Of a DNA stretch of 64,000 bases, positions 1-13,481 are shown one piece after another; the stretch's first letter is position 1, and the number at the start of each line of letters is the position of its first letter. The stretch lies in the NCBI GenBank assembly GCA_013397865.1, contig VZTI01000411.1, positions 249,097 to 313,096 of the forward strand, given 5' to 3'. The DNA comes from Struthidea cinerea. Its lineage: Eukaryota > Chordata > Aves > Passeriformes > Corcoracidae. The translations under genes and the position numbers were made by a program. The notes beneath the pieces were generated by a model. The model made no database searches and had not been told where the DNA came from. It was given only the letters and a program-made list of their open reading frames with translations.

Positions 1-3000
1 AAGAAGGTAATTTTCACTTAATAGGGAGAACCGTAATCTCCTTATGAAGTGTGGGCACAGAGGGTGGTGCTGAGGGGACACAGCCCAGTCGTTAATATAT
101 AAATAGAATATTGTGATTAGATTTTTTTTTTTCTTTAACAATGGCTAAGGGTGTTTTCATCTTAACTTCACTTTGAGGAGTAATTCTAAATGTCTGTTGG
201 TGGTGACTCAGTAATTTCAGATTGTCAGAATCTAAGCAGTGTTGAGACCTTTAGGAAAAAAAAAAGAAACAAATAGCTACATCACTTTGATGTGATATGA
301 TGTGATTGCATGGAAAGGCACAAAAACAAGCTGGAAGCAAAGGGTAGAAGCCAGCTTACTCTCAGTTTCCCTGAATTGATGATGGTCACACAAGAGCTGT
401 CAGGTTTCTTTATGAGAAAAGGAGTAATCAAAACAGCGTAAAGACAATGAATGGCATGTTTATCATCACTGCCCACTACACTGAATTCTAAGCCTAGAAA
501 CGGGTTTAGGTTTTGGGTCAGGCACCATCAGCCTGCAGGAGACAGTCCCTGGATGCAATTTCGGGTTGAACTTTGCTCCCCTTTCTCAGATTACTGAGTA
601 AATAAAATATTCCAGGCTCTATTCATACACCTGCTATATTGCTTCCTTCTGAGCCAATGAGGATATTAATATTTGTATCTATTTTAAGTTCTTCTATTTA
701 TTTGCCTTATCAAGCAATTCTGAGCACAGTGGTCTGGAGCGAAATACAAATTAAATTAAGGCAAACAGTGGATGATTTATCCCTGATTACCAACTGTTCC
801 GATACCCTAAGTGAAGGGAACAAAGGACTCTTCTAACATGAACTGCTCGACTCACTCCCAAAGGGGCAATCTTGACTGAAAGAGGAATGTATGTTCCTGC
901 CATTTGATTTCTGGAAGCAGAAGTGACTAATGAAAGGAAGGCATGTGCAACCTCAGTTTTAATTCCTCTAGATTATTTTCTGCTAATTAATTCCTTTGGC
1001 CTTTGTGAGAAACACAACAAAGAAAGTACACAACATGTCTGACAGATCGACAAAGATATAAACGTTGTTGTGCTTTTTGTTAGGAGAAGGGACTGTCAGT
1101 GCCAAGGAGCATTTTTTCCCCTAATACAGACTCCATCAGATCAGCCAGTGCCCCATTGCACGGCAGAAGCTCTTTTGAAATGCAAGAGAAGGTGTCTTTT
1201 ATGTATTGTGCTCTACATACAATATGTGGAGAGAAACAAAAGGTGTTAAATACATACGGTTTTTGTCCAGGTAGGTACGTGTAGTCAGTGGTAGGATTAG
1301 TGTGTTTGGTAAGCTTTTCAGGTTTTAAATTTGTTCATCAAATAGTATTGAACATCTGTATGCTTCCAGATGATAATAAAATGAACTTAAATTGCTTAAT
1401 TTAAATAAAATTTTACCCTACAGTGTTGTGAGAAATCATTATGAGCAATTTCATACATTTGGCTACTTAAAAATCTGGAATACAATTTCTATTATTTTAA
1501 GAATTATGTATGCTAGATGACATAATTGCAATTTATCTTATTTTACTGTCCTGGAAAATAATTTTATCATTATCATTATACCAACCTAACCATCCATGGA
1601 CTCTAAGTCAAAAGACAGTTTTTAGGAGTGGGAAATGATATGTCCAAAGTTTGTGTTTACATCCCAGCCCTGCTTGCAGATAAACCACGTAGAGAAGTGT
1701 GAACATGTAGGATTCTTCGTTAATCTAAAAACTAAATTAATTTTTATTAACATTTAAGTAATATGTTTAAATTACATAGACAAACAGACAAATACCAAAA
1801 TAGCATATAACTGTAGGATCACTACAAAACCCATTCCTGCTTTTACCTGGCATTTGAGTGATGCCACATTGCTACTGGAGATGCTCTCTTGTTTTGGAAC
1901 AGCTTTTTGAATGTGTGATGTGGTCGGGGATTATTCTGCACCAACTCATTTGGCTGTGCCTACTGAGGAAAGAATATTGAAGTAGGAAATGTGGTAATAG
2001 ATGAAGCCAGCCTGGACTCTAAAAATTTTTCTGGTTATGTGGAGTTGTTTAAAGACATATTTATATTCTTCTTCTTGGCCTGTACAATTACAGTATTTTC
2101 TTGTTTAGCCCAGCTTTATGCATGGAAGTTTCAGTGCCACAGCTGAGAGTGTAAAGCTGGCAGCAAAAGGATTTTCATGTGTGTCCAAAGGAAATCCTGT
2201 GATGCAATGCTTCATGTTCCTTTCCCTCCTGAAACACCAGTTTAACCAGTAGAACTGACCCATCACAGGGGGTTTGAGCCTCACTGGCTGTCTCAGAATC
2301 TGCTCTCACTGGACCAAATCATCCCTTTTTAGCTGATTCTGAGCAATGTAAACATCAGATCCAAGGAACTCGGGATGCAGATGGCGAGGGTTGGTTCACC
2401 TTCCGAGTACTTCATTTGCAATTTTTTGGTGAATTATTGCTTGGGTGAAATGTCAAAGGGAGTTTCCCCATGTGAGAGCAGAGCTGGAGTTTGTTTGTTT
2501 GTGAGGTTTTTGTCGTGTTTTGTTCCTTTTTAAAGAGGACTCTGTCTTCATCCAGCAAGGGCATGGAGTAACTCAGTAGCTGGCTGGTTCAAATAGCCTT
2601 AGATGCTGATTTTTGGGAAGTTCTGCACACTCACAGTCCTGACTAATGCCAGCAGAAGCTGCAATTACTCCAAGCCTTGAACAATAAAGGCTTGATGATA
2701 AAGCCCCTTATCTAGCGTGCTTTTCCTCACAAAGTATTCACTGTAGAAATGAAAAGCTATTTTATAACCTTGATTTAGAGGAGCTGTAATCTTTACAGGC
2801 TACAGTGAATTTGATCACATATAAAAAACTTATAAAATTACCACATGCCACTACAATCTTACAAATATTCCTATAATAAATAAGATAAACAAGGTGTTCA
2901 GTAAACTAGACTAGGGGCATTTAATAGCTATTTATTCCAAAACAGAGATACAAATTCACTGATTTAGGTCCTTCACATGGAATTTTAATTAAACAGCAGC

Positions 3001-3483
3001 TCCTCTGTGATCAGTTAAGATGTCACAGTTATGGTCTAAGAAGAAAAATACAGACTTTAGATCAGGCTCTACTGACAAAGAGATGGTTTCCTCCAGCATT
3101 TAAATGGTGCACTGAGGTCTTATTGGTAATGTAGAGAATACTGGAAATAGTATAAGAAAGATAAGAAGGAATGAGTGTTTCTTTGCTTTAATTGGATCAG
3201 TTATTTATTCTCTCCTTTAAGATAAAATCATGCATTTCAGCCCGTGATTTAAGAGAATTATTTTATGGCCACTGAGCAGTATTTTATGAGAATTACCGTA
3301 GTACAACAAACACTGGGCTTCATGTTTGATTCTGTTTAAGCTCACTGTCACACTGAGTGAGCAAGCCTTGAAAAAGGAATATGTCCTCAGTTTGGGAAAC
3401 AGACATCAAAATACTCATGTCTTGCTTAACTCTAGGCTGTCTCTAGGCCAGGCTGTTGTTAAGCAAGTGAATTTCATCTTATT
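1..3483. other. Non-coding AT-rich DNA (5' flank or intron 1 of PHACTR3)
   Basis: No reading frame here resembles a known protein, and I see no tRNA, snRNA or rRNA signature and no CpG-rich promoter. The block is AT-rich with scattered short A and T runs. About 2,690-2,830 has mixed-complexity sequence with several GATA and homeodomain-like words and could be a conserved element, but that cannot be judged without an alignment. Because exons of PHACTR3 begin only at 51.9 kb and its long-isoform first exon is not visible in the window, this is either inside a very long first intron or upstream of an internal promoter. Confidence 0.5.
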
Positions 3484-3655
3484 CATAGAATCACAGAGTG
3501 ATTTGGGTTGGAAGGGACCTTGCAGATCATCTGGTTCCAACTCCCTGCCACAGGCATGGACACCTTCCTAACCTGATTAGATCAGGTTGCTCCAAGCCCC
3601 ATCCAACTTGGCCTTGAACACTTCCAGGGATGTCAAGAATTTCCTTATCTTATAT
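3484..3655 (-). repeat. CR1 LINE 3'-end fragment, minus strand
   Basis: The sequence from about 3,484 reads as the reverse complement of an avian CR1 3' end: a CATAGAATCACAGAG start, then GGTTGGAAGGGACC, the GATCATCTGGTTCCAACTCC block, the GCTCCAAGCCCCATCCAAC block and CTTGAACACTTCCAGGGATG. After GGGATG it jumps to an AAGAATTTCCTTAT-like segment, so part of the usual CR1 sequence is missing (an internal deletion). It is 5'-truncated, carries no intact reverse transcriptase, and is a dead copy. The right border is approximate. Confidence 0.9.
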
Positions 3656-5423
3656 GTCTTTCCCCTCCTCCACCTTTCCGGATAAGAATCAAGAGAGAAA
3701 GGAGAGTCTAAAGAGAACAGATTTCAGTATCATCACGTAATTGAGAGACAGTTGCAGGAAGCCAAAATATTGCTCTCATTATATCCTTCCAGCAGTCACA
3801 GGGCACAGGGAAGATTGACAATCTCATTTGATTTGTATCATTGAAGGGAGGGGTGCACAGACTGAAGAAGAACACACCATGTCAAAACTCTGTATTACTT
3901 GAGGAGATACAGACAACCGTGACAATGTGTGAAAATGTCACCTCCCTCCCCCCCCTTAATTTTGGGATAATCCATTTGAATTTGTTTAAGTACACATTGA
4001 TGCCATCACGTTTTGCTCTCTGTGGTGCTGCTTTTCCTTCCTGGCACCATGCAGAGAGTGCTTTTTCAGGATGGACGTTACTGGGTTCTCCAGCAGACCT
4101 TGCCAGTGGTCCACCATGTGTTCCTTGTCCTCCAGTGAAGGATCTGTATCGAGGCAAGGAGCTGTTGTGGTGCAGGCAGTGGTGTTAGATGCTGTTAACA
4201 GCTTTGTCATCATGATTTCTTCCTGCCTGGTGAAGGGGGGCTCCTCAGCCTCTGCTCTGGTGCTTCAAGACCTGCCAAGTTAAAGCTACTGCAGAGTAGC
4301 TGTTCCAGAGATACATGGTTATGTCTATACCAGACAGTAATGCCCTTTTTATTTCTATTGATACCATGTGTAATCAGCAGCATCGTGCTTTGAATTAACT
4401 CCAGGGAAGAACAACTGCACAAGACTTAAAGCTCCTTCCTCACTGTTTCTAGTTTTCATAATTCAAAAGTCCTGTAGCAGGCAGCATTCTTGTGAGTATT
4501 CTAGGAGGCTAAGAAGAGATGCTGAGATGAGAATTAAAGTGTTTTGTTCCTTTGACATCATCTCTCTTTGGGTTGGAGGCTGACCTGGAAGCCAGCAGAG
4601 CCTCACAGGCAGCGTGAGGAAGGACATCGGCCATCCAAGTAACGGCTGGGGAAAGTTGTGATGCAGTGAGCAGCAGGTACAGGAATACTCCCTAATATGG
4701 CTTTTCCTTTCTTGTCTTCTGTTTTGAAGCTGTAACTTCCCCTGGATGGACTGTGCCACTCCATATCTATCATTGTCTTCTCTTAACATTTTAGGGGTGA
4801 TTTAGCTGCTAAAGATTTTAATTGACTCCTGTTACTGCCGTATTTGTTCCTTGAACAAGATTGCTCCATTTGAGTCATGAGCAGTGTTAGGAGCCTGTGA
4901 GCCATTGGAAAGCTGTGCTTTCCCCCCAGCCAGGACACTGGTAACCTCAGTGATGTTGGAAGCTACTGGCAGGGGAGGTTTGGAAACTCAAAAGCATATT
5001 GAGAGTAAAGTATGGTGGGTTTGGGCTGCAGATGCTGGTATGGAGCAAAGGGAAGGCAAAGACAGACAGGATTACAACTGGAGTGCACAGAGACTGGTGC
5101 CAGCTCTCTGAATCTGCTCGAGTCATTTGTGCTGCGAGTCTGTTTATTCCAGGCCCATAATTCAGAAAATCTTCTAAGTGTGTGCTTAAGATGCAGGAGA
5201 TGGATAGCAGAGGGAGGACAGAGAGAGATGCTGTGGGTGCCCTGCCTGTCAGCTGGGCTGCTGCTTCATCCTTCTGCAGTCGTGTAGATCACTGCAACTT
5301 AAATCAGGGACTTAAAGGCTTATCTGTGATCTCTTTAGTTGTTGCATGAATCTTCAAATTTGATCCTAATGCTTGAGCCAGGCCACCTATAAAAAGTTAG
5401 TGTTTGGTTTTGGTTTTTTGTGG

Positions 5424-5441
5424 TTTTTTTTTTTTTTTTTT
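5424..5441. repeat. Poly(T) tract, T18
   Basis: An uninterrupted run of 18 T follows a TTTTGG/TTTTTTG-rich stretch from about 5,400. It could be the reverse complement of an A-tail, but no retroposed sequence is recognisable on the downstream side, so it is annotated only as a homopolymer. Confidence 0.85.
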
Positions 5442-7144
5442 CCCACCAGAAAGATTTTGGTTTCCATTTCATTTTTCTCTATCAAGTCTGTTTTGTTAAC
5501 ACAATTTGTTTCCCCTGCATCATATTTCTTCTGAAAGAGAATTTTATCAGGTGCCCTACATCCTTTTCTATATTAATTTATGGACAAAATCAGCTAATCA
5601 ATGCTTTTGCTCCAGTTTATAACTGAACCCTATATTTTGTATATATGAAACTTAGTGATATTCTCTCACTCAAAAGTTCCTATTCAACCAAAGGGCTCCC
5701 TGCAGAAAGTTACTATTCCACACCTAAGGGGGACCGTACTCAGGGATACTCAGTAGAGACTAGAAACATGCAGGCTATTAGTTAATATCCCATTCTCCTT
5801 TCCATTGAAATCCAAATTTAAGCCCTAAAAAGCTTCCCAAAACATTTGCTGTTTGTGTGAATGCAGAGTTGGAGGTTTTCAATACACAGCACCTGAAAAA
5901 TCATCACCATATTACCAAGTACTGCAATGGGAGTTATATTTTAAGAAATGGTCCACTGTGCTTTTGAGAAGGCCGTTTCCTTTCTGATGGAATTCCCAGT
6001 CCCTTGCTGGTCTGATCCAACTGGACCCCAACTCCAACTTCACTGGAAGCACAGAGCTCCCATTTTTTCTGTGTCCTGCAGCAGAGAATCCCCTCTTTCC
6101 CCAGCAGCCCTTGTCCCTGGCACATGGCTCATCTCACGCATGGCAGCTCTGCTCCAGCATTTTCCAGGAGGGGAGAATGATCTCTCCATGTCTGGAGAGG
6201 AGAACGGGCACAGTGTACTTAGGAAGCTGCAGAGGTGGGACTTCCTGGGTGTGGATTCTCTTGCTCCAAATGCATAATTTTGGTCCTGCACATATAATTT
6301 GTGTCGGTGCTGGGGTATCATTACGTTGCTCGACACAATGCACACTTAACACAAACTGCTTTTTGCTGTTGCCTGAGTATTTTACTTACTGATGCTCAGT
6401 TTATGTTTTGGGATTCAAGAGAGAGCTTGGCGAAGTTATGTTTTAAGGCTACTTTTGCAGAAATTAAATCAGGTCAGTTAATAAGTATGCTCTTCATGTT
6501 GAGGGGAGGTTTTAGGCTTTTCCAGGGTTTAAGTGTTCCCAGTGTTTGGAGATTTGTATTTAGCCAAACTTTAGAGTGCTGTAAAGGAAATACAGAGCTT
6601 TAATGGGGAAAAAAGTGGTTTAAAGTTGTCTTTTCTTCTAAATCCCAAGTTGGCAGGTAGTCTGAATGTTGCTGAAAAGACCCTTAAACCATTAAAACCA
6701 CTTTATCCAAGAAGTGGAAATACTCATTATACACCATCAAAACCTAGACTGGATTTATGAGAGTGAGGTCATCATATTGGAAATACCTGGTGGTTTTTTA
6801 TGTTTACCTTTGTCTCTTTAATTCAGGCTTTCTTTTAAAATAAAAGAAAACCCCAAATTTGACTGCATACCTGAAGTAAAAGAACTCAGACCTAATTTAC
6901 ACTCCTAATAACTTGTGCACACAAGTAGTTGCTTCTCTGTGCAAATAAGAGAAACTCATGTCTGTTAAATAATAAAAGATCTTCACACTTTAGCTATGAA
7001 TGAAGGTGGTTTAAGATTATTCAGTCAGTTAATGTTTGCACCACACTTTGAAAATGGAATGAGTTACATAATGCTGGGAGTCATGTTTATCTGGAAACAT
7101 AACTGTATATTTTAGTGAGTAGTTAAGTAACAGTGTTAATTTTT

Positions 7145-7168
7145 TTCCCAAAATCTTTAATTTGGGAA
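7145..7168. repeat. Perfect 8-bp inverted repeat
   Basis: Arms TTCCCAAA (7,145-7,152) and TTTGGGAA (7,161-7,168) flank an 8-nt spacer. It is small enough to be chance and no function is assigned. Confidence 0.6.
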
Positions 7169-8003
7169 CTCTCTTTCAAGACTGCCCAAGTTTTTCTGTA
7201 ATGAATGGGCCACACCATTTATTTATTTATAACATGGGGTTTTTAAACCAAATTTATGGCTTTGTATTTTTAAAATTTAGTATGTAGAATTAATTGCCCT
7301 CGCTTCTCTAAGCAGGTCAGGTCTGTAAATACCAAGAGTAAGTAAAACTAAATATGATACCTTGATGTTGCTTCGAAATGTAGCCAGTTTGGATGCTAAT
7401 ACAATGGATTCTTTGTGCCCATTAAATCCCATGCTTTTGTTTGAAATTCAGGTTGATTTATGGCCTAATGTATACAGCATTTATACATGCCCCAGAGAGA
7501 ACATCATATAGCGACTTGACACAGGTCAATGGCTCCGTGCTTGAGTCTGCATAAATATTTCAGTAAGATGATCTGAATCAAAGGGGATCTTATCCTGCTT
7601 TCTGTCGTACGGCAGTATTCTGGGTCAGGAATGTGGACCTGTGGTTACAGCTGAAGGAAGGCTTGTCCTTATGCATAAAGCACTTCAGAATTGTTCATAT
7701 AATGAAGAGACAGTTCGTGTGTTAATTTCCTTCATCTAATTTAGTTTTTTTTAACATCCTCAAACTGTTCAGTTGCTGCATAACCAGCAAGTGGACATAG
7801 ATCACTGCATTACATCAAACCAGTGAAGCCTTCACTGCTTTCTGAGGGCTGCTCCATCCCTCAGGCCACGCAGTCTTCCCTGTGCCTTGTCCATATTGAT
7901 CTGCTGGGAATGGCTGTCACTTTTCATTCAGCTGCTCTCAGAACTCTGCATCTCATCTCTCAACTCAACAGCCTGCACCAAGACTTGGGCTTTTATCCTT
8001 AAA

Positions 8004-8130
8004 AGAACATAAGAAATGCTGCACTGGGTCAGGACTGAGGTGTGCCCAGCCTAGGACAGTATTCTTGGCAGGGGCTGGAAGCTTGGGACAGGCTGGGAGC
8101 AAAGGGAAGGGTGGCTGCAGGAACACACAG
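8004..8130. repeat. Possible ancient sauropsid interspersed-repeat relic
   Basis: The AGAACATAAGAAATGC word followed by CACTGGGTCAG, then CCCAGCCTAGGACAGTATTC, resembles the start of an old interspersed repeat that I recall from turtle, crocodilian and bird genomes (an ACATAAGAA...ACTGGGTCAGACC...AGCCCAGTATCCTG pattern). The match is diverged and fades after about 8,080. I cannot name the family with certainty; a CR1/L3-related LINE end is possible. Confidence 0.4.
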
Positions 8131-11100
8131 GAATTCCACATGAAATAGTCGGGGTCAGTCTCCTGTGCTGCCTTCAGGTAACAGCCACAAGCGTTGATGC
8201 TTTGGGCAGGTTTCCTCAGCATCTCGAACCAGTCCTGCTGTCTTGGGGAGCTCAGACAGAACCTGAGTGGAAATCAGCCTCCAAGAGAGTTTCTTGGCTC
8301 CTGCAAGTTCCTTTTTAATTGTTCCATCATGAATGAGATGAATCTGTGTGGAATATTTAAATAGAGCGAACAAGATAGTGTATGCAACACTGACTTAATT
8401 GGGTTTCTCTGAAGTTTATGCTTTGCAGATGGGACTTCTATAATTTTGTAAGCTCTGCATTTAGGATAGAAGAAAAAAAAGTAATTTTAAAAAAAATTAT
8501 AGCAGCTATGTAGACTGGGATTACAGAGGTTTCAAGGAGAAAAACATCCTATTTTCAGATACAGCACTTCAGCTTAACTTCAGCTTAAATGTTTCCTTCC
8601 ATGACAGTTGCTCATTTGACTTTGCTCTATGTTACAGTGCCTAGAAGGAGAGAATATATGCTCATATTAGACTACCAACTATACAGAGAAAGCTCTAGAA
8701 AAAAGAAAATGGAGCCTAGTCTTTGACTCATACAAATTCTCCACTTGTCCACCATAAGTTTTAAATGCCTTGTTCCTTGTTTAACTCAAGAAAATTGATG
8801 GAAATACCAGAAATGAGATAAACTGTGAGTACCACTTCAGGTTTCACAGGAGATACTTAACTGCGGAGAACTTAATAACACATCTTCCTGCAAGTGAGGG
8901 ACATAAGAACTCCTGCCACCTGGGAATCCCCTACGTTGGGGAACGTACCAGAGGTTCCTGAGAATGTGCTATTTTGCTGTAAACTCCTGATACCAATTCA
9001 GGATGGAGTGGCGTGATACAAAAACTGCCTATCCCCACTAAATCCTTGATTCTGTTTGATCTGTAATGGGAGCAGATATCAGCCACTGCCCGAGGCTGGT
9101 GCCTTGAACCCTCGCAGCAGTGATGAACTTAACAGATGACATGATCAGATGTGGATTTTCTTAAGGCAAACATAGGGAATGTGAACTACAGCTGTCGAGA
9201 TGGATAGCAGAGAGACTTCTTAGTGTTATGGTGTACATTTGCTGCTGTAATTCAACCAGAAGAATAAACTGAAAGGAAGCCAAGTAAAAGAGATGATTTT
9301 AACATGTAGAAATACAAAGCCATGTCCTTCAAAATCCAGAATATTGTGCATGAATGGAAATGTTTTAAGAAGGGGCCCTAACTAATAGAAATTTATCCTG
9401 TATCGCTCTTCTTCAGTCCGAGGAAGCATCGCTGAAGGCAACATAGGCTGGTCTGGAAGACTGGCATTCCTCTTTTCTCACTGGGTTGGTGCTTCCCTAC
9501 ATTCTCTTGTGCTCATGTGACAGGGTAGAGCTTGTTGCAACTTCTTTTTACTTTTCAGTCTGTTTTCTGTGTGTTTTTTTTCCTGCCATCCAGTCCGAGT
9601 TCATCCCAGTAGCTAGCTCTTTTCTTCTGCCTTAGCAAATTCAGCAGCTCCTGCTCCAGAGGCCTTTCTCCCAAACAGTTCTTGTGGAAACAGAATGAGT
9701 GTTACTGCTGTAACAACAGAGAAGCCAACAAAGCCTGCCTTGCTCCAGGTCCAGCATTTTCAGTCCTCAGTTTGATCTTAAACTGTTAAAAATCTCATTT
9801 ATGACTGAGGACTTCAGATTGGCTCCTCTGTTGTCTAATGAAGTGTCAGACTGTGTGAACACCCTTCCCTTAAGGGTCTCACAGCAGCAGCTCTCCTGTG
9901 GGTGCTTTGGTGTGGAACCAAACCTGACCTCACACCCAGGCTCTTCCTCTCTTCCTACAGGTAGCACTTTAGAGGGTCACTGGTGTCATTTTTCATCAAC
10001 CCCATCCCTTGCTGAAAGTTTCCAGTGAGCTCCAAAGTTATTGTGGGTGACGGGAGATGAAGTCGTTGAACAACCCTTGTTTGTGAAAGAAGAGCCTGGG
10101 AGCAAAACCCAAGAGAGGCTGTTTTCAATGACTTGTTCCATTTATATTTTTCTCACTCTTGCTCTCACAACACAACTTCTAGGCTTTATTCCAACATGTC
10201 AAGGGTCTCTAGTTCTACCAACCTCTTCTAAAAAAGCTGCACTATGACCTGGGGCATTACTCATCTCTCTGATTTGGGAGATGATTTTATATAATCAGCT
10301 ATTTGTGTTATGCACCTGCAGAAAATCTATACTGCTTTGCACCCTGGAATTTAATATTGTTGAGTCACCTGGTTTTTTTTAGGATTTTAGACATATTTTG
10401 CAGTAACTTTTTAAAAAAACCCAACAGTAAAAAAACCCCAACCTCCCCAACCCAAAGACTTGGCAGTGCCATAAGCTTATGCATTTTCAGATCATGGTTT
10501 GCTTGGCTGCTCTAATGAAATAATTATAGAAGAGTTAAGTTACTGAATATACTTTTAGTGGCTTAGACATCGTAAAATACCAGCAGAGAAATAAACTCAC
10601 ACTTTCTGAATACAAAGTATGGGATGATGTTTTCCCTGTATCCAAAAGGACAGATCTCTCAGAAGGAGGATACACTTCATATATATTTTAAAGTTTATTT
10701 TCTCATCCTATTAAAAGAAATGGAAAGCTACTTCTGGTGGGTTTAATTAATTAGTTTTTAATTCAAATTCACCTCCCTCGCTCAAGAAATTCCCCTGCAA
10801 TTTGCCAGCAGAGCATTGCAGAAATCTCTTTTAGATCTTGGTAGCTGCTGTAAAGTTGTCTGGGAACAAAATCTACTTTTCAACAGATTAATCTAAATGT
10901 ACATATCCAAGTAGGGAAAAAGTGGCAGTAGCTTCAAAACTAACTTTCTTGAAGGAAGAGGAGGACTTTGGGTATTACATCGTGCTTTTTCAGAAATACT
11001 CATTTTTTAAACACAAGAAAACTTCTTTTTCCTGCTTTACATTAATAATCTGATTTCTAACCAGATATTGTCTGTTAAAACGGAATCACAGGGACTTAGA

Positions 11101-12900
11101 AATATCTTTTCTGACAGAAAGAGACAAGACTAAGCATATTAGAGCCGACGGGAATCGTGTAGTTTAGAGATTTTGTTGTTATAGATCATAATATTCTCAT
11201 AATACAAGAGAGATTACAGAAATATGGCATAGTCTTACTTTGTCTGACATTGTAAAGAAAGACAGACTTACAGGATTAGTCTTGGTAATTTAGCTGTTCC
11301 TTTGCAACGTATTGTGATATAATAGGAAATAATGCAGCACAGATCCTGAACATGAAATAAAGCCTCTGGTCAGAATCTCGTTAATGCCAGGAATGATTTA
11401 AACCCAGCCAACAGCCCCAGTTTTCTGTCCCAGAAATGACAACACAAGATGTGATGCCTCTTACTCTAATGCTACATAAGAGCATACCAGGCATGTGATT
11501 AAGATACGATTCAACACGACTAATTCCTCAAGATTCACTTCTCTTCATTGTTAAAAACCCAAGGACAGCACAAGAAAGCTGGGTTAGGTTTTAGGTGGAA
11601 GCTGCTACTTTGGCAAGGAATGAGACTACTTCCTTTTCCAACGTCTGTCGAGAGGGATGGGCTAGGGAGGCAAAGTTAAATGTTTTTTTCACTCAGATAA
11701 GCTAAGCACCTAATTTACACATTCATTGGGCACAAAGCATCACTGACTGTGCTGACAAATCACCGTAATGAGGCATTTGCACACCCACACACATTTATAC
11801 TCACGCTGTTGCTCAGCTTGCACCTGCACTGGTGGTGAATAGATGTGTAATTGCATCTTGAGTTGTTGAAAGCAGGGCTACAGGCAAGGTCTGCATAGCT
11901 GGAGTGAGTGGCTGCCTTCTTGCTTCGCTTTGCTGTGGTTGGCAGCTTTTTGGAAGCTGTTTCACCACATCAATCCTGCTTTGCTGTTATAACAGCTCTC
12001 AGAGGCTTTTCCAAGGAGCCCTACAGGTGTTGGCTTTGAGTCGTGAAAATGTTGGGTGACTGCTCCAAGGGCTCCTGTCTCTTGCAGAGTCAGAGCACTG
12101 AGAGCCCCTCAGCTGATAACACCGGGGGACTCTGATAAGCTCAGAGCAAGGGCAAGAGCCAGGGAGCCAAAGTTCAGGCATGCTCAGGTCTTGCAGATAA
12201 ACAGATTTGTGAAGAAGTGGTCAAAAAACTGGTGCTGCAAGATCCTCCTGAGAATAACAAGTAATACGTACAGAAATCTGCAAAATTTGTCATGGCAGTG
12301 CTTATTTCCTGCCTTACAGCCTGAAGTCAGATCTTACAGTCCCTCGATACCAGAAATCAGCAATCCCATCTTCAGGGGAACCACGAAAATGAAGTCCTTC
12401 CACTTCACTAAACATCCATGTTCCAAACTTTAGATTCATGACTGCTGCCGTGAAATTTTTAATTACACCTTCTAAAGCCCAATTTTTTCTTCCCTCATTT
12501 CTCATATAGCATCCACCTGTGCACAAAACAAAACCATTGCTAGCTCAGATGTTTTCTAACCTCCAGAAAAAGCAGAGAGATTCCTTTGCAGGCATTTTAC
12601 CATTGCAGCCAGCCTGACTGGCCCCGTGCTCTCATCTTGTCATTTGGGTGGCTTTCAGAAGGTATGACTTCAAAGCTTCTGCTAAAAATAGTATGTCTGG
12701 AGTGATTTTCAGTAGCTGTTTTATTTCATCCTTTTTCTGCCCAAAACACACTCTGCCTTCTGAGATGTGAAGAAGGTTTTGTCTATTCCGCTGCCATCTG
12801 AGTCTGCTTGAGGTGACAGCCTGGTTATTTAGGACGTTTCTGGTGACAGATGGATTATTTACAGCAATTGTGTCCCAAAGATGTACAAAGTATCATTTTC
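8131..12900. other. Non-coding DNA with some conserved-looking blocks
   Basis: No gene is supported. Open frames here, including a 125-codon frame at 12,056-12,433 that begins with GTG, have no recognisable domain and no convincing splice context. A C/A-rich stretch at about 10,407-10,450 is simple sequence. The block around 11,740-11,900 has balanced composition and several homeodomain-like words and may be a conserved element. About 10,735-10,770 is rich in TAATTA-type words. Confidence 0.45.
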
Positions 12901-13456
12901 ATACATTGTCGGCAGCTTTGGGATCCCAAGAATCACATGCAAATCAGCAAATTCCAAATGGCTCCAACATCAGATTCCAATAACACTGGTGTTTGAATAG
13001 TATGTATACATTTTTTAGAGTTTTGTCTGAAATTTAACAGTTCTAATGCATTTTTGCTGAGCATTTCACATCTGTGTTTGATACCATCAGTTTGTTGGAC
13101 TGAGGATAATGGGAACTCACAGTTCCACATCTAAACCAGTGCATCACTGTAAAACTATTTGCACAATTTAAATGCCTGGACACTAAACTGTGATTCCCTT
13201 TCAGGTCCTGTGCTATCATATAATCCATATCCATTGAAAATTGATTTGACATGCATGATCACTGTTTAATTGTAGTATCTCCTAAGGAGGCTGTTTTATA
13301 GAAGTGAAAATAATAGCGTAGGACAAGTATATGGTTTTCTCTTAATAAGCAAGTTACTCTGATTACCCTGCCCTAATAGCATAATTGCATTCTGGATGTT
13401 CTCTGCTCAGCAATAACTCTGGTAATTACAGTGTGTGTGTGGTCCAGGTCCTGGCA

Positions 13457-13481
13457 GGGGGCAAGGGGGTGGGGCTTGGGG
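13457..13481 (+). other. Predicted G-quadruplex motif
   Basis: Four G runs of 5, 5, 4 and 4 (13,457-13,461; 13,465-13,469; 13,471-13,474; 13,478-13,481) are separated by loops CAA, T and CTT. This meets the strict G3+N1-7 definition with room to spare. A TGTTGTTGATGTTGTTG simple stretch follows at 13,487-13,505. The G runs lie on the same strand as the PHACTR3 coding strand, so the structure could form in the non-template DNA strand or in pre-mRNA if this is transcribed intron. Confidence 0.85.

Larger units (their letters stand above)
3656..8000. other. Non-coding AT-rich DNA
   Basis: No gene is supported. The block holds a homopolymer T tract, an inverted repeat (both listed separately), and many short open frames without recognisable content. 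Several overlapping frames on both strands at 3.9-4.3 kb and 5.9-6.4 kb are typical of locally GC-richer non-coding DNA. About 7,480-7,590 is of mixed complexity with CATAAATATT-type words and is a possible conserved element, unproven. Confidence 0.45.

Noticed and set aside
2586..2606. GGCTGGTTCAAATAGCC word like a tRNA T-arm
   Set aside because: No anticodon arm, acceptor stem or A-box is found at the right distance.
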